Source of the DNA: Apus apus
Taxonomy: Eukaryota > Chordata > Aves > Apodiformes > Apodidae
NCBI RefSeq assembly: GCF_020740795.1
Contig: NC_067294.1
Span: 18,357,001 to 18,421,000, forward strand
DNA length: 64,000 bases
Direction: 5' to 3'
Shown in pieces: positions 33,906 to 46,234 of the stretch. Every line of letters begins with the position of its first letter. Positions within the stretch are counted from its first letter, which is position 1. The position numbers and the translations under genes were made by a program. The notes beneath the pieces are model-generated. The model ran no database searches. It was not told the origin of the DNA and saw only the letters and a list, made by a program, of their open reading frames with translations.

Positions 33906-35867
33906 TTGATTCTGTGGTTTCATTATTCTACCTCAGAGTAAGGCTCTCCCCAGCCCAAGACCCTTTGGCTTCTGGAAAGGATCTCAAAAGAGAGGCTGAG
34001 TTTCCTGGTGCTGGCTGAGCCTGCAAGGCTGGACAGTTGATGCCCACACTCGGCCCAAATCCCAGTTCTTTGTGCATCTGTGTGGGATCCTGTCCTGGGG
34101 GCGGGGGAGCCACCGTGTTTCCCCTCCCTTGGAAAAGCTGTGAGGAGACCAGGCACACACCCTCCTGGCTGAACCTGTTGCCTTTCATTTCCTAAATTCA
34201 TTTCCCAGACATCATTAGATCTACCACTTGGGAGCAGATGGTTGCCCTCCATCCTGAGGTTCATCCGGGACAGATTGCATACAATTTATTAATAACCTGA
34301 CAGATGCTTGGGCGCATTCCAGCTCAGATTATATTTCCTGATTGTTCAAATCCCAGCATGGGGGAGCTGTTCATTTATCTTGCACCACTCCTCTTGGTGC
34401 CTTACCAGCACCAACCTAACACAGATGGAAAGAGTGAAATTTGTGTGTCCTCCACCCCAATCCTGCTGAGAAGCACCTGGGAGCAGAACGGGGTGTGATG
34501 CCAGCCTTGGTTTGACCCTCCCAGCCCCTGTGTCCTGGGGAGAATCCCTGCTGCCTGAATCTGGGGCTGCCCTGCTCCCCACCAACCCAGCACAGAAGCA
34601 CCATTGAGGCCCCCCAGTGCTGCTCTCCACAGCAGAGCTGGAAACCAGAGCACCCATTAGCCTGGCAGGGAACAACGTGTCGTGACTCCTAGGAAAACAG
34701 CAGGAGTCAGGATTTATGCCCATAGCTTGCCAGGGTTGTGTTAATTGGGTTGCTGAGAGCAAGGGCAGGGAGCTGCTTTCTGAGTCATGGGAATCACTGT
34801 ATCAAGGTGAAATTAAAATAACCCCATGATGGAAAACAACACTGCTCGTGGCGTGAATTCCCTCAGCCTTGGGCAGTGAGACAGGCAGAGCTGAGAGCTG
34901 GTGACCCCATCTCTCTCTCAGTCTTAAGAGAGGAGGGGGATATGCAGGGAAAACCAGCTTGTACTCTGCGAGACCCCTCTGGAGCTAGATAAGATGCTCT
35001 GAGCTCCAGGAAAAGCCATCAAAGACCTTTCAGCAACACTCCGTTCAATTTTAATGCATAAAATGGGCTTTTCTTTGCTCTGCAGGGAGAAGCACAAAAG
35101 CAGCAGGTTGTTTATACTACTGAATAAACTAAATGCAGGTCTCTGAGGGATCTTATGCAAACCACTTACCTTGAAACACACCCCCCAGGGAAAGTGAGCT
35201 ATGGAGAGAGGCACAGCTAATGTTTTACATCATCAGAGCAGCATCCTGGTGGCTGGCTCACCAGCAGTCGAGGTACCACAGAGGGTAGGGCCTGTGCTTA
35301 TAATTTGGAATGTAGAAGTCACTTGTAAGGTAGAAGTAGCAGGACATTTGGGGGCTGAAGTTTAGTGGAGCGTGATATTGGAGTAAATCCTAAAGGCCCA
35401 GGGCTTAAATCAAGTCCTGAAGTTGAAGGTTAATTGTAAAAGTGAGAGTTTGGAGGGAAAGTGCATTTATTATCAGGATGCAGGATGTACTTCTAAAACA
35501 AAAATAGGAGGCATGGAAATCTTTTCTGCTCAGTGGCAGCTGAACTCGTTAAAAGGCACTTCAGTTTCTGTGAACACAGGTGAGAGAGAGACACTCAGCA
35601 ATAACAGCAGCAGAATATTAAAGCCTGTTACATTTTTCATAGCTCCTGACATTTGCAATATAATTCCACTTCCTTGCTTTCACCCTGCTCCCTGTGCCCA
35701 GCAGATTTAGTGCAGGGGTGATCTTTCTTCAGCCTCCGTAAATGAAGTGAGAGAATTATGCAGTTGCAGGGGAAAGAATTCCTTCCTCCTTGCTCTGCAG
35801 CACTAAGACTGTGTGACATGTGACATGGGCCAGCCAAGCTTGCCCCGGGAAGGAGACCCAGGATGTA
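33906..35867. other. Intergenic, no gene seen
   Basis: No exon, RNA gene or repeat recognised. The stretch 34990-35180 is relatively AT-rich with TAAT cores and could be conserved noncoding DNA, but nothing here proves it. Confidence 0.4.
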
Positions 35868-36133
35868 AAAGCTGGGGATGTGACCAGGGACAGGACAAGA
35901 GGAAATGGGGTCAAGCTGTGCCAGGGGAGGTTCTGACTGAATATTAGAAAGAATTTCTTCACAGAAAGAGTGGTGAGGTGCTGGAACAAGCCTAGGGAGG
36001 TGGTGGGGGCACCATCCCTGAAGATGTTCAGAAAAGAGGTAGATGTGTTTGTTAAGATGGTTTAGTGGTTGCAGGTTGTAGGGTGGATGGTTGAATTTGA
36101 TGATCTTGAAGGTCTTTTCCAGCCTTGACAATT
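35868..36133 (+). mobile_element. CR1 LINE 3' end
   Basis: GACCAGGGACAGGACAAGAGG through CTTGAAGGTCTTTTCCAGCC and GATTCTATG, a 5'-truncated CR1. Confidence 0.8.
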
Positions 36134-36408
36134 ATATGATTCTATGGTTTTAAACTGGAAAAGGGGAGACTTAGGTTGGACATTAAGAGGAAATTCTTTG
36201 CTGTGAGGGTGGTGAGAGCCTGGCCCAGGTTGCCCAGGGAAGCTGTGGCTGCCCCATCCCTGGCAGTGTTGAAGGGCAGGTTGGATGGGGCTTGGAGCAG
36301 CCTGGGCTGCTGGGAGGTGTCCCTGCCCATGCAGGGGGGTGGGACTGGATGGTCTTGAAGGTCCCTTCCAATCCAAACCAGTCTGGGATTCTGTGATTCT
36401 ATGATCAT
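36134..36408 (+). mobile_element. CR1 LINE 3' end, second copy
   Basis: TTTTAAACTGGAAAAGGGGAG through GGTCCCTTCCAATCCAAACC and TGTGATTCTATGA, directly abutting the previous copy. Confidence 0.8.
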
Positions 36409-37337
36409 GTCCACTCCCCTCTGCTCAAATCAAGTTGCTCAGGACTGAATCCTATCCAAGATTTTGCTCCCCATTTTTTTGTCTCCCAGGGATCAGCTTT
36501 CAGCATTTGGAAGCTGAAAAAGTGGATTGAAGAGTTTTGCTTGGTTTGTTTTGATAGGGGAATGTCTGTGTTGCTCTTGTTTGTGGAGGTCTTTCTGTGT
36601 GCATGAGCTTCAAGATGTTCTCTGTCGAGCCTGCTGTTCTCTGCTCATCTTTGAGGCCACAGCCAGCTGGATGTTTGCCAAAGATTTTACTGGAAAAAAA
36701 CAAACAAACAACCCATAAAGCAGCAAGCAATCCAGTTAAGCCAATGAATGACAGCCCCACAACCCCAACCTAGAAAGCACTGGAAGCTGCATCTGGATTG
36801 ATACTTAATTTGCCACCAAAATCAATCAATCAATCAATCAAGCCTCAAGCGCTGTGACGTTCATCAGGGAAACAAAAGCTGGTGCAGATCAGCAGCCTCC
36901 TGATTTGGAACTAGGGGGGGAATAAAAAAGATAACTGAAGCCTGACTCACAGTTTCAGCCCTTATAACAAATCCAGATGACAAGGTCTGCTGTGTTTTGC
37001 AAACTGCAGGGTGCCAGGAGCCACTGCTGTCCATCAGCCACCCTGGTCAGCCTGGCAGCTTGGACACCTGCCTGTGGCCTCCTATTTTTTTTGTCTTCCT
37101 CAGCCTTTTGGTTTCTTTTGGGCAGAGGCACACCCAGCCCTGGCCCAGGTGAAAACAGATGCCACTGAGATGTGGTGTCTCTGGATTCTGCCCAAGGTCT
37201 TACTTTGGACAAAGGGTTCACTGGAAATCTGCAGCTTGAGGAACAGCTGCTTTACCCCTCCCCAAGGACATCAGGAAATGCTCTGCTGATTTTTTGCTTG
37301 TACAAACTCCTCATCAGGCTTAGTCCACTGCCTTGTT
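36409..37337. other. Intergenic with an AATC microsatellite
   Basis: No gene recognised. A short (AATC)n run lies at 36820-36841. Confidence 0.45.
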
Positions 37338-37925
37338 TCATAGAATCATAGAATTATAGAATCATTAAGGTTGGAAGGAACCTTAAAGATCATTAAGCTC
37401 CAACCCCCCCTGCCATGAGCAGGGAACCACTAGACCAGGTTGCACAAAACCTCATCCAACCTGGCCTTAAAAACCTCCAGGATGGGGCATCAACAACCTC
37501 CCTGGGCAACCTATCCCAGTTCCTCACCACCCTTAGAGTGAAGAATTTCTTCCTAATATCTAACCTAAATCTCCCCTCTCTCAGTTTAAAACCATCACCC
37601 CTTGTCCTATCACTGTCTTCTCTGATGAAAAGCCCCTCCCCAGCTTTCCTGGAGCCCCTTCAGGCACTGGAAGGTGCTCTCAGGTCTCCCTGGAGCCTTC
37701 TCTTCTCCAGGCTGAACACCCCAACTCTCTCAGTCTGTCTTCATAGCAGAGCTGCTCCAGGCCTTGGATCAGCTTCTCTGGATCCTCCCCAACAGGTCTA
37801 TATCTTTCTTGTGCTGAGGGCACCAGAGCTGTACACAGAATTCCAGGTGGGGTCTCACCAGAGTAGAGCAGAGGGGCAGAATCACCTCCCTGGCCCTTCT
37901 TTTGATGCAGCCCAGGATGCATCAA
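37338..37925 (-). mobile_element. CR1 LINE, 5'-truncated
   Basis: Starts with the reversed CR1 end (TCATAGAATCATAGAATTATAG, AAGGTTGGAAGGAACCTTAAAG) and runs to the reversed TCACCAGAGTAGAGCAGAGG and GATGCAGCCCAGGATGC portion. Confidence 0.85.
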
Positions 37926-40900
37926 AATTGATTGTTTACCACTTCTTGGCTTTTCCACTGAATCCCAGAAAGAAACCAGACACCGAATCCTAATGAGAAG
38001 CTCGGTGTGTAAAGGGAGAATTTATATTTCACTTCTTGCCTTTGCTATTGGTTTCACAAGTGATTGCTCATCAGAAACCAATTACCCCAGAAGGGCTTGG
38101 GTTTGGGTCCCTACTGATGTGAGCAGGATGAATAGCCTCATTTACAATCTCTCAACTGGAAAACAAAAAGTAATGATAATAATAATAATAAAGAAAAAAA
38201 AAAAGAAGAAGTCTTTTCTAATTCTCTCTGCCCCTGTTGTAATTCACAAGAAAATTAAACTAATAACTCTCTGTGTGAGCGTGTTATGCAGATGCCAGGA
38301 GTCAGGGATAAATGGATGAACCTATCCCAGGCAAAGTCCCCAGGGAAGGAACCTCTGAGCAGATAACTGTTATGCCTTGCAAGATTCAAAGCTTCTCCAG
38401 CAACGTGATCTATGCTGTTTCATTTTTCTTTCTTCCTTTTTTCTCCCCCCTTTTCCCCTCGATTTCCACCTGCAGGCAGCAAAAAAAACTTCTGGGATTT
38501 TTTTTTTCTTTTTTTCTTTTTTTTTTTTTCTTTTGCTGGGCTTATTTCCCATTCCATCTCCATTTGCATGTAAGAGGTCCTTTGTGAAGAAAATTCTCCA
38601 TGCCAACAGAATCAAGCTCTTCACAAGTGGCTCCCAAAGTGATCTTACTTCCACATTCTTTCAGCAAACAGACAGAAAGGCTTTGGGAAGCCATGAGGGT
38701 CCCCATTGTGTTCCCAAGCTCTGGGCTGTGATTTCTCCCTGCAGCTCAAATCTGAGTTTTTTAATTCATTTTTTAATCTTTTGAAATAAGATATAACAAT
38801 AAAACAAAGCCTGTAACTTGCCCTTGTTGGTGCCCAAGACAGGAGGAGCAGAAATGAGCTTCTAACTCCTTCTATGCAAGACTGGAAGTGTCTTGCTGGT
38901 CAGAGGTGATATCCCAGATAGATCCACCCTGGTTTTCAGACACCACAGGGCTGCACACAAGATGGCTCAGTAGACCCCAGCACAGCAGATTGGGATGGTT
39001 TTGTCCCAGTTGAGTGCTGGTGGAGTTGTGCATCATGTGGGTAGCACAGAGAGGGCACCATTTGGGGAGGGATTTGGCAGCTTGCAGCATGGAATCTTCA
39101 TGGGTTCACATGATGCTTGAGACTGAAAGGGATGCCTGGAAGTGATTCTGCTCAAAGGGGGGTGGGGGGTGTCAGATGTGATCCAACCTCACTAGGAAAC
39201 TGTGAAAGATATAAAACTTGAGCCAAAAGAGAGGCACAAAAGTGGGTATGAGGGTGGACACCACAGCAACAGGAGGAGCATGCTTGCTGAGGTCTGTTCA
39301 GATGGAAAAGGAACGTGACCATCACAGTGAGCAAGATCTGATGGGCCCTGAGTGAGGCAAATGGCTGATGTTGTGTGGAACCACCAGCCAAGAGGACTCA
39401 GGGAACATAGGAAAAGGATTCACCCCCAGCTGTACGTGTCCTCACATGTCAGACTTCAGCAGCTGGAAAGTATGAGGAAGAAAAGATGATTTAGGTAAGG
39501 GAACTAAATATAACATTGCATGTCCTGGGAAGAGAAAAAATAAGCTTCAGTTTTAGGATTGTGTTCCTAAAGTTTTGTCTTCTAGGAGACACTCAAACAA
39601 AATAGCAAATCTGTTCCTCTGACCTCTGATAAAATGTCACTGGCCAGTGCTGGGCTTGCAGGGTTTCGTTTCCACTTCTCCTAAATGATATTTAAGTTCT
39701 TCCTTAAATATCATTTACCTGGAGGAGACTGGGGGTGGGAGAAGGGGGATCCTGCCGGTGGGATTCAGCCCCAGCTCAAACTCCTTACATTTAGATCTCC
39801 AGGTGAACACATTGCATCTGTACCCAGAGGAGCTTTGGAGATTTAGTCAATGCAGAGTGAACAACTGCAGAGCAAGAGCTGTGCCAGCCTGGGTGCACAA
39901 GTGCAGCAGCTCTTTGACAGAAGAATTAGACCCAGAGCCCCCAGCCCTCCCCCTTGGCAGCATGAAAAATAACTTTCTGTTGGTTAAAACACCAAGAAAT
40001 GTGGACAAGGACTGAAGAGGAGCCTCATCAAACCAGCCAGGCTTCCCAGTGATGCTGAAGCCTGAACTAACCTCTGAAATTCAGAGAGGCTTGGGCTGAA
40101 AATGTCCCTGTGTAGAGATCTGCACTATTGTTTGCACTATGATGAACTCCAGTGCTTTTCAGGGGCAGATGTGGATACAGAAATTCAGTGACTCATTGCA
40201 ACAGAACAAATTCAGACAGCTCGTTTTTGTGTTGTTTTTTTTTTCTCTCTGGGTTATCATAGCAATTTAACCCCAATTTTTCTAGTTCACACACAGCCTG
40301 ATATCACAGAGCCTCTGCCTCTTGGCCTATCAGAAACCCTGCTCATGCTCAAAATTATTGCCTTGATCGATGGTTGCTTCTCCTGCATCTCTCTCCTTTG
40401 CATGATTTCTTTTCTGTGCAGGAAAAAGACATTTCTGGAGGTATTTAATGATCTTTTCTGTTGTAGACGTTACTGAAATGAACAGATTTGATGTGAAGAC
40501 CCTAGTGACCCTTCTGGGAATCTTCACCCTCTTTTCATACCTTCAAATGCACATTGTTTTTTTCACCTGTTGTTGCAGACATTCCCAGCAGTGAATTAAA
40601 AGAAATTCCTGATCCTAAATGCCTGCAGATCCTCTGGATGTATTTCTGATGGCTGACTGCACTGATGTGTTCTTTTTCAATTCGTTTAACATGAGCTTGT
40701 TTGCCCTGCTTCCCAGCATTGGAGGAACACTTGGAATTCCGAATGCTGGAATCACAATTGCTGCCATTGTTTCAAACAGGCAAAAAATGGAGCATTTGTT
40801 CCAACGTTAAGGTTTGTAAATCATTGCATTTCATGGGAGACGAATCATTAGTCAAATTGCAGACTGCACTAGAGGTCATCTTTAATTTATTTTCAAAGCC

Positions 40901-41346
40901 TTAATTCATGCTTTTTGGTCCAGCATGTCATGAGTTATTCAATACACAAAGGTGTCTACTTCTGTCTCACAATAATTAAGCTGATTAAGTCATATTATCA
41001 CTAACAAGAAGCATTAATTCCACTCGAGTGAATGCTGCAGAGTCAGTGACATTTCCACCACTTAGATTGAAAAAGCATTCTAGACAAACTGGGGAGGCAA
41101 AAGCTCCACTTAGCCCAGGCCTGTTCAGCTCTGAGGAGGGGTTGGCAACTGATGTTTTCAGAGCAGTAGGGCAAGCAAAACCAAAACAACCCCAAACAAA
41201 CAGGAAAAGGTGCAAAGGAGCAGAGAAAACTGGCATGTGACAATCATGCCCATCATTTGTCAGTGTGGCAGGGGCTAAATTATTGTGACAAAAGCTAAAG
41301 GATATTTATTTCTATAAAAACATCTAGAGATAAAACAGAAAAAATA
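37926..41346. other. Intergenic, T-rich and AT-rich stretches, no gene seen
   Basis: Contains A-rich and T-rich tracts near 38177-38210 and 38497-38535. The part from 40700 to 41060 is AT-rich with several ATTA/TAAT cores (CACAATAATTAAGCTGATTAAG) and lacks repeats, so it is a candidate conserved noncoding element. No exon recognised. Confidence 0.4.
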
Positions 41347-41633
41347 GGAGGAGAGAGGAGAGGAGAGGAGAGGAGAGGAGAGGAGAGGAGAGGAGAGGAG
41401 AGGAGAGGAGAGGAGAGGAGAGGAGAGGAGAGGAGAGGAGAGGAGAGGAGAGGAGAGAAAAAGAAAGAGAAGAGAAGAGAAAAGAGAGAAGAGAAGAGAA
41501 GAGAAGAGAAGAGAAGAGAAGAGAAGAGAAGAGAAGAGAAGAGAAGAGAAGAGAAGAGAAGAGAAGAGAAGAGAAGAGAAGAGAAGAGAAGAGAAGAGAA
41601 GAGAAGAGAAGAGAAGAGAAGAGAAGAGAAGAG
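41347..41633. repeat. Compound pentanucleotide microsatellite
   Basis: (AGGAG)n at about 41351-41456, then a short irregular bridge, then (AGAAG)n at about 41468-41633. Long open frames of repeating Leu-Phe-Ser on the minus strand are artefacts of this repeat. Confidence 0.97.
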
Positions 41634-44059
41634 GAGTCCCAGTGTCTTTGGAGGCTGTCATTAACCACTGAGCACCACAGACTTTGGGCTGGATCTATAA
41701 TCTCCCAAGGTCAATGTGCAGACTCCCACTGGTCCCTCTGTACATTAGCTCTGTCCTGCCCATACCACCCCCTCTGGGGAGCTGACACCACTGGTATTTG
41801 TGTCTCTACCAGCCTAACCTGACTAACCTGCACACAGGGTGCTGTGTCCCCACTAAGGTTTCCTGGGGACTCCACCGGCTGCTGCTTGACTTCATGCGTG
41901 ACAGACCAGAGCCGAGCTGAGCACCAGCCCCCCTGGGTCCTTTGTTTCTGGCCTCTTTTCTTTCTACCTCTGGGTTCATTTTGTCTCTCTGGTACACGCT
42001 TTCAAGCCATTACAGAGATACAAGTAATGTTTCCATCCAAAGAGTCTATTCAGCAATAGCAGGAGCACAAAACCTCCCGGTTGCGTGGTGCCCAGAAGCA
42101 GTCTGTGCCTGCCTAGCGTGGCCTGCAGCATTTTGCAGCCAGCTGCACCACATGGCAGCTTTCCTGCTGTTGCAGAAGGAAGTCTCAAGCTGGCTGACAG
42201 ATCCCTGAAAGCCAGATTTGCCTCTGGATCTGATGGAGCTGGAACAGCCGAGAGGGGCATACAGAGACCTTCTGCCGAGCGTGTCTCCAAAGCTGCTCTG
42301 CTACCAGGTGCATTATCAGCCTACAGAAACCAGCTAATGCTCAGGAACTGTGCAGGAGTGTAAGCACAGGAAAAGTTGTAAAAATAACTGGTTGTAGGGC
42401 AAAGACCTTGCATTTTTAATGACACTTTGTCCCTGCGGGAGATCTCATCTAGTCGGTGGATGATTCTGACCAGACATGCCCTTTGAAGAAGGCATTGTCA
42501 TGTGGTTGGATTTGGTTTAAGCAAGTGCTCTCTCTTCTCAAGCAAGTCCCTTTGTATTGTCCTTTTCATCAACATGTTGCTTGAGAACAAAGATTGAAAC
42601 TGAGCTGTGTGTCAGGGCAGGATTTCCTTCAGCTGAGCCAGAGGAGACCCTCAGGGAACACGGGGTGTTGGGGCCTGGGCTGGGCACTGTGCTGACCCTC
42701 AAATCCCTTTTGGAAGAGACTTGACCTGAACATGCAAACCTGGGGATCAGCAAGAGACACAGAGGTGTGTGTGTATCTGGCTCATCTCCTGGGCTGAGGA
42801 TGGCCAGGGGTAATGGAGAGGAGAGGGAGCCCATTTCCTGGGTATCAAGTTGAGGTTATAGATGCCAACAAAATTCACTGAGGAGGACAAGCTCACGGCC
42901 GGGTGACAAAAACTGGCTGCTTGGTTGCTCAACCCCAGGAATTTCCAAAGACAGGGATGCAAAGTGCCACTTGCAAATGCCTGTGACTTTGGGGATCAAT
43001 TTTAAGATCAGCTTCCCTTTGGAAAGCCACATCCAGGAATCCATGCATTTCTTTGGAGCCTGGATACCAGCACATGTACTGAGTGCTTCTGGTGTGGGAG
43101 CTAAACCTCAGCCAGCAGCCTGGCCCTGCTGCAGGGGGGCTGTGGCTGAGCCCCCAGGCTGCCTGGAGAGGGGCTGCAGTCCCATCCTGCTGCCTGACCA
43201 GCACGGCCTGAAAAGGCAAGGAAGGTATTGCCAGAGCTAATCTGAGGGAGAGAGATGCTCGCTGACCCCACTGGGACTCAGGTCCATTTGATGGTTTTAT
43301 TACTTCTGGAGGCTGTTATTAATCATATTGTATCACTTCACATCATTCACTTGTTCTTTTGAAGCAGGGGAACGGGCTAGTGCTGCACAGGGGTCTCAGG
43401 CAGTGGCTCTTTGGGGTTCTTTCATCACCCTTAACATTCTGCAGAGACCACTGAGGAATGCAGTTGGCAGCATGAAATTCTTCATCCTATCATCTAATTG
43501 CAACGGGGAATAATGTTTCATCTACTGACAGACAGGCTGTGACTTGGGACTGAAGTCACCAGAAGCAGCCAGGTCCCTTTCATGTCCAGAGCACAGTCCT
43601 CCTGGGTCCCAGAATCCCACAGGACCCCTTGGAGTGTTCCTTGTCCCCCTGCTGCCACTGAAGAGCACGTTACTCACTTGTAGGCAAGGACTTCCCTGGG
43701 CTAATCCCAAAAGCTGAATTACAGCTTCCCCAGGCCTCTCACTGAGCAAGCAGGAGGCAGGAGAAGGACAGTCATGGTGTGGCCACCTCAGGACTTCATC
43801 CAAAGATGAACTGCTTCCCACATCAAGTCAGGGGCCCTTCCACCAGCAGGCACAGGCTTGCCTATTCCCAGGCACACCCCCAGATTATCCGTGTGACTCC
43901 AGAGGGTGCTGAGCATCCATGGGAAAGCTTCAATGAACGACAGAAGGCAACACACAGTAACAACAACAATCTGTTCCTGCCAGATCCAGCCCCTCTTCCC
44001 TGGCAGTTTGAAGTCCTTTATGCCCACACTTGATTGCAAATCCCTGCACAGTCTCTGCT
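41634..44059. other. Intergenic, no gene seen
   Basis: Unique, moderately GC-rich DNA. No splice-flanked coding block, RNA gene or known repeat recognised. Confidence 0.4.
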
Positions 44060-44550
44060 CTACCTGTAGCATGGAGCAAGGAGCTGTGGCATCCCACGGG
44101 CACAGGGATGCTGGGAGGGCTGGAGCAGCTCTGCTCTGGAGACAGGCTGGGAGAGTTGGGGTGTTCAGCCTGGAGAAGAGAAGGCTCCAGGGAGACCTGA
44201 GAGCACCTTCCAGTGCCTGAAGGGGCTCCAGGAAAGCTGGGGAGGGACTTGGGGCAAGGGCAGGGAGGGATGGGATGGGATGGGATGACAGGGGATGGTT
44301 TCAAGCTGAAGGAGAGGAGATTGAGATGAGATCTGATGAAGGAATTCTTTGCTGTGAGGGTGGGGAGACCCTGGCCCAGGTTGCCCAGGGAAGCTGTGGT
44401 TGCCCCGTCCCTGGCAGTGTTGAAGGGCAGGTTGGATGGGGCTTGGAGCAACCTGGGCTGGTGGGAGGTGTCCCTGCCTGTGCAGGGGGTGGGACTGGAT
44501 GATCTTGAAGGTCCCTTCCAACTCAAACCAGTCTGTGATGCCATGAGCTC
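44060..44550 (+). mobile_element. CR1 LINE 3' region
   Basis: CTCTGGAGACAGGCTGGGAGAG, TTCAGCCTGGAGAAGAGAAGG and the end GGTCCCTTCCAACTCAAACC. Close relatives occur at 60010 and 62285, and the shared subfamily text is easy to align by eye. The left edge is approximate. Confidence 0.8.
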
Positions 44551-44809
44551 CAACACATGGATTCTAGTGGCCAAGACCCCAAAGTGCTCCTGAGTCCAGG
44601 GAGGGAGGGAAGGGCACCTCAACCCCCCCCAGCAGTCAGGTGAAGTGAATAAAATGAGCTCTCCAGGGCTGTTCAAGCAACTAAGGAGGCCAGAGGGACA
44701 TGCATGTCTGCTGAAGCCCAGGGCCCTGCTCCAGGAGCTGAGCAGCAGCTCCTGCTGTCACAGGCAGCTCAGGGACAGCCAGGACCCAGGGTGAGTTATT
44801 AAAATACGA

Positions 44810-44815
44810 TTTATT
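44810..44815 (-). terminator. Possible poly(A) signal of the delta-type protocadherin
   Basis: AATAAA on the minus strand (TTTATT on plus), about 1.2 kb downstream of the stop codon at 45975. It is the first clear signal in a repeat-free stretch after the CR1 boundary. Confidence 0.45.
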
Positions 44816-45974
44816 GGTACAAATCAGACACTGTGAAACAAACTCACTTTATAAAGAGCATTCTGCACAGATGGGTTGGAGATGAACTGTCCCGTGACAG
44901 GAGCGATTGGCAACACCAGCAGACAGACTGGGTGGACAGGTGGAGGGTGAGCAGGGCAGGGGGAGAGACTGTTCTGGGGCTGGAGTCCTGCCCGTGAGGG
45001 CTCCTGAGAGCCAGCTGGAAGTCCTCAAAGAGAAGCAGGGTACAGCAGGAGATGTCTGTCCTCTGCAGGGGTTCCCTCAGGTGCTCAGGACTTGGGAAAA
45101 CCGAGATCGGGAGTGGGACAATCACAGCCATGGCCCAGAAGGCAGGAGGAGGAGGGGAGAGGATTGTCACCTGCACTGTGGTCCCTCTGATGGCTGGAAA
45201 TTCTTTCAGATGATGTTGCCTTGGGCTAGAGAGTTTCCCAGCAGGGCCTCATCTTGTGCATCTCTCAGATGCTTCAGCTAACAGCTCTTCTGGCCATCCA
45301 GTCTGTGTGTGCTCCAGCCCATCCTGCTCCTGAACAAAGACTACTGTGTCCTGGACCCTGGCTGTGCCCTGGACTTTGGTTCTCCAGTCCTGGGTTTGAA
45401 GGGAAGCACTCATAGTGGCTGGGTTTTGCACTGACTTCCTGGAGAAGCCAGATTCCAAAGGTTGCTCTGGACATGCAGCACATCCCACTGGATCTCAGGG
45501 ATGGAGCAATGGTCTCTGCCCTGGTCCACGGGGTCAGGCTTGGCTGAACCAGACTTGGTCTGGGTACATTTTCCATGGGGCAGAAATACAGGCATGCAGC
45601 TTGGTACATTCACACAGCCAGACAAGACAAAGAGGAGACAATGCTTACAGAGATGGTGGGACCCTAAGGGGACACAGGAAGGGATAAACTCCAGGCAGAT
45701 TTGCTTAACTCGAGTCATACAGACCCCCCCAACAGCACTTGCTGCCAACAAAGCTCTGCAGGATGAGATGGGAGAATCCCACCCTGCTCTCCCCACTCCA
45801 TCTGCCCATCCCTTTCAGTACTCAGTCTGTTGTTCCTGAAATCCTTCCTGCTTGCCCTGGTGAGCCACGATCTCAGCAGCCCCACAGAGTCCTGGGTGGT
45901 CCCGACATGGATCTGTGTGCTGGGGGGACGTAGCAGCTGAAATAACATGAGCCAGCCAGGCCCAGTACTGGTCA

Positions 45975-46234
45975 CTATTTCAGATCGTTGTTGATAACCA
46001 CACTGTCATGCATGTCACAGTAAGTTGTCATCTTCTTCCTCTTGCCAAAGGTGGAGAAGCTGTTCTTGTTCTCCCGGCCCAGGAAGAGGGGCCCGTCCTT
46101 GCCCGAAAGCAGAGCGGGGGTGCCGGGGATGTAGACGTTGTGCTGATAATCAAGGGCTGGGATGTGGCCTGGGTACAAGGAGCTGTACTGGGGGGTCCAG
46201 ATGCTGTTGGTGCCTGCAGAAGCCTTCTGAAACT
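45975..46234 (-). CDS. Constant exon 3 of the delta-type protocadherin, with stop
   Basis: Follows CTTTCTCCAG. Encodes EFQKASAGTNSIWTPQ..., then DYQHNVYIPGTPALLSG, then NSFSTFGKRKKM and a C-terminus VVINNDLK with TAG at 45977-45975. NVYIPG is the gamma constant motif; IPGxPA and FxTFGK are alpha constant motifs. FSTFGK (46041-46058, residues 938-943) fits the WAVE-complex binding consensus (aromatic, any, T/S, F, any, any). Confidence 0.9.

Noticed and set aside
41275-41668. Leu-Phe-Ser repeat open frames across the microsatellite
   Set aside because: Pure pentanucleotide repeat read in several frames.
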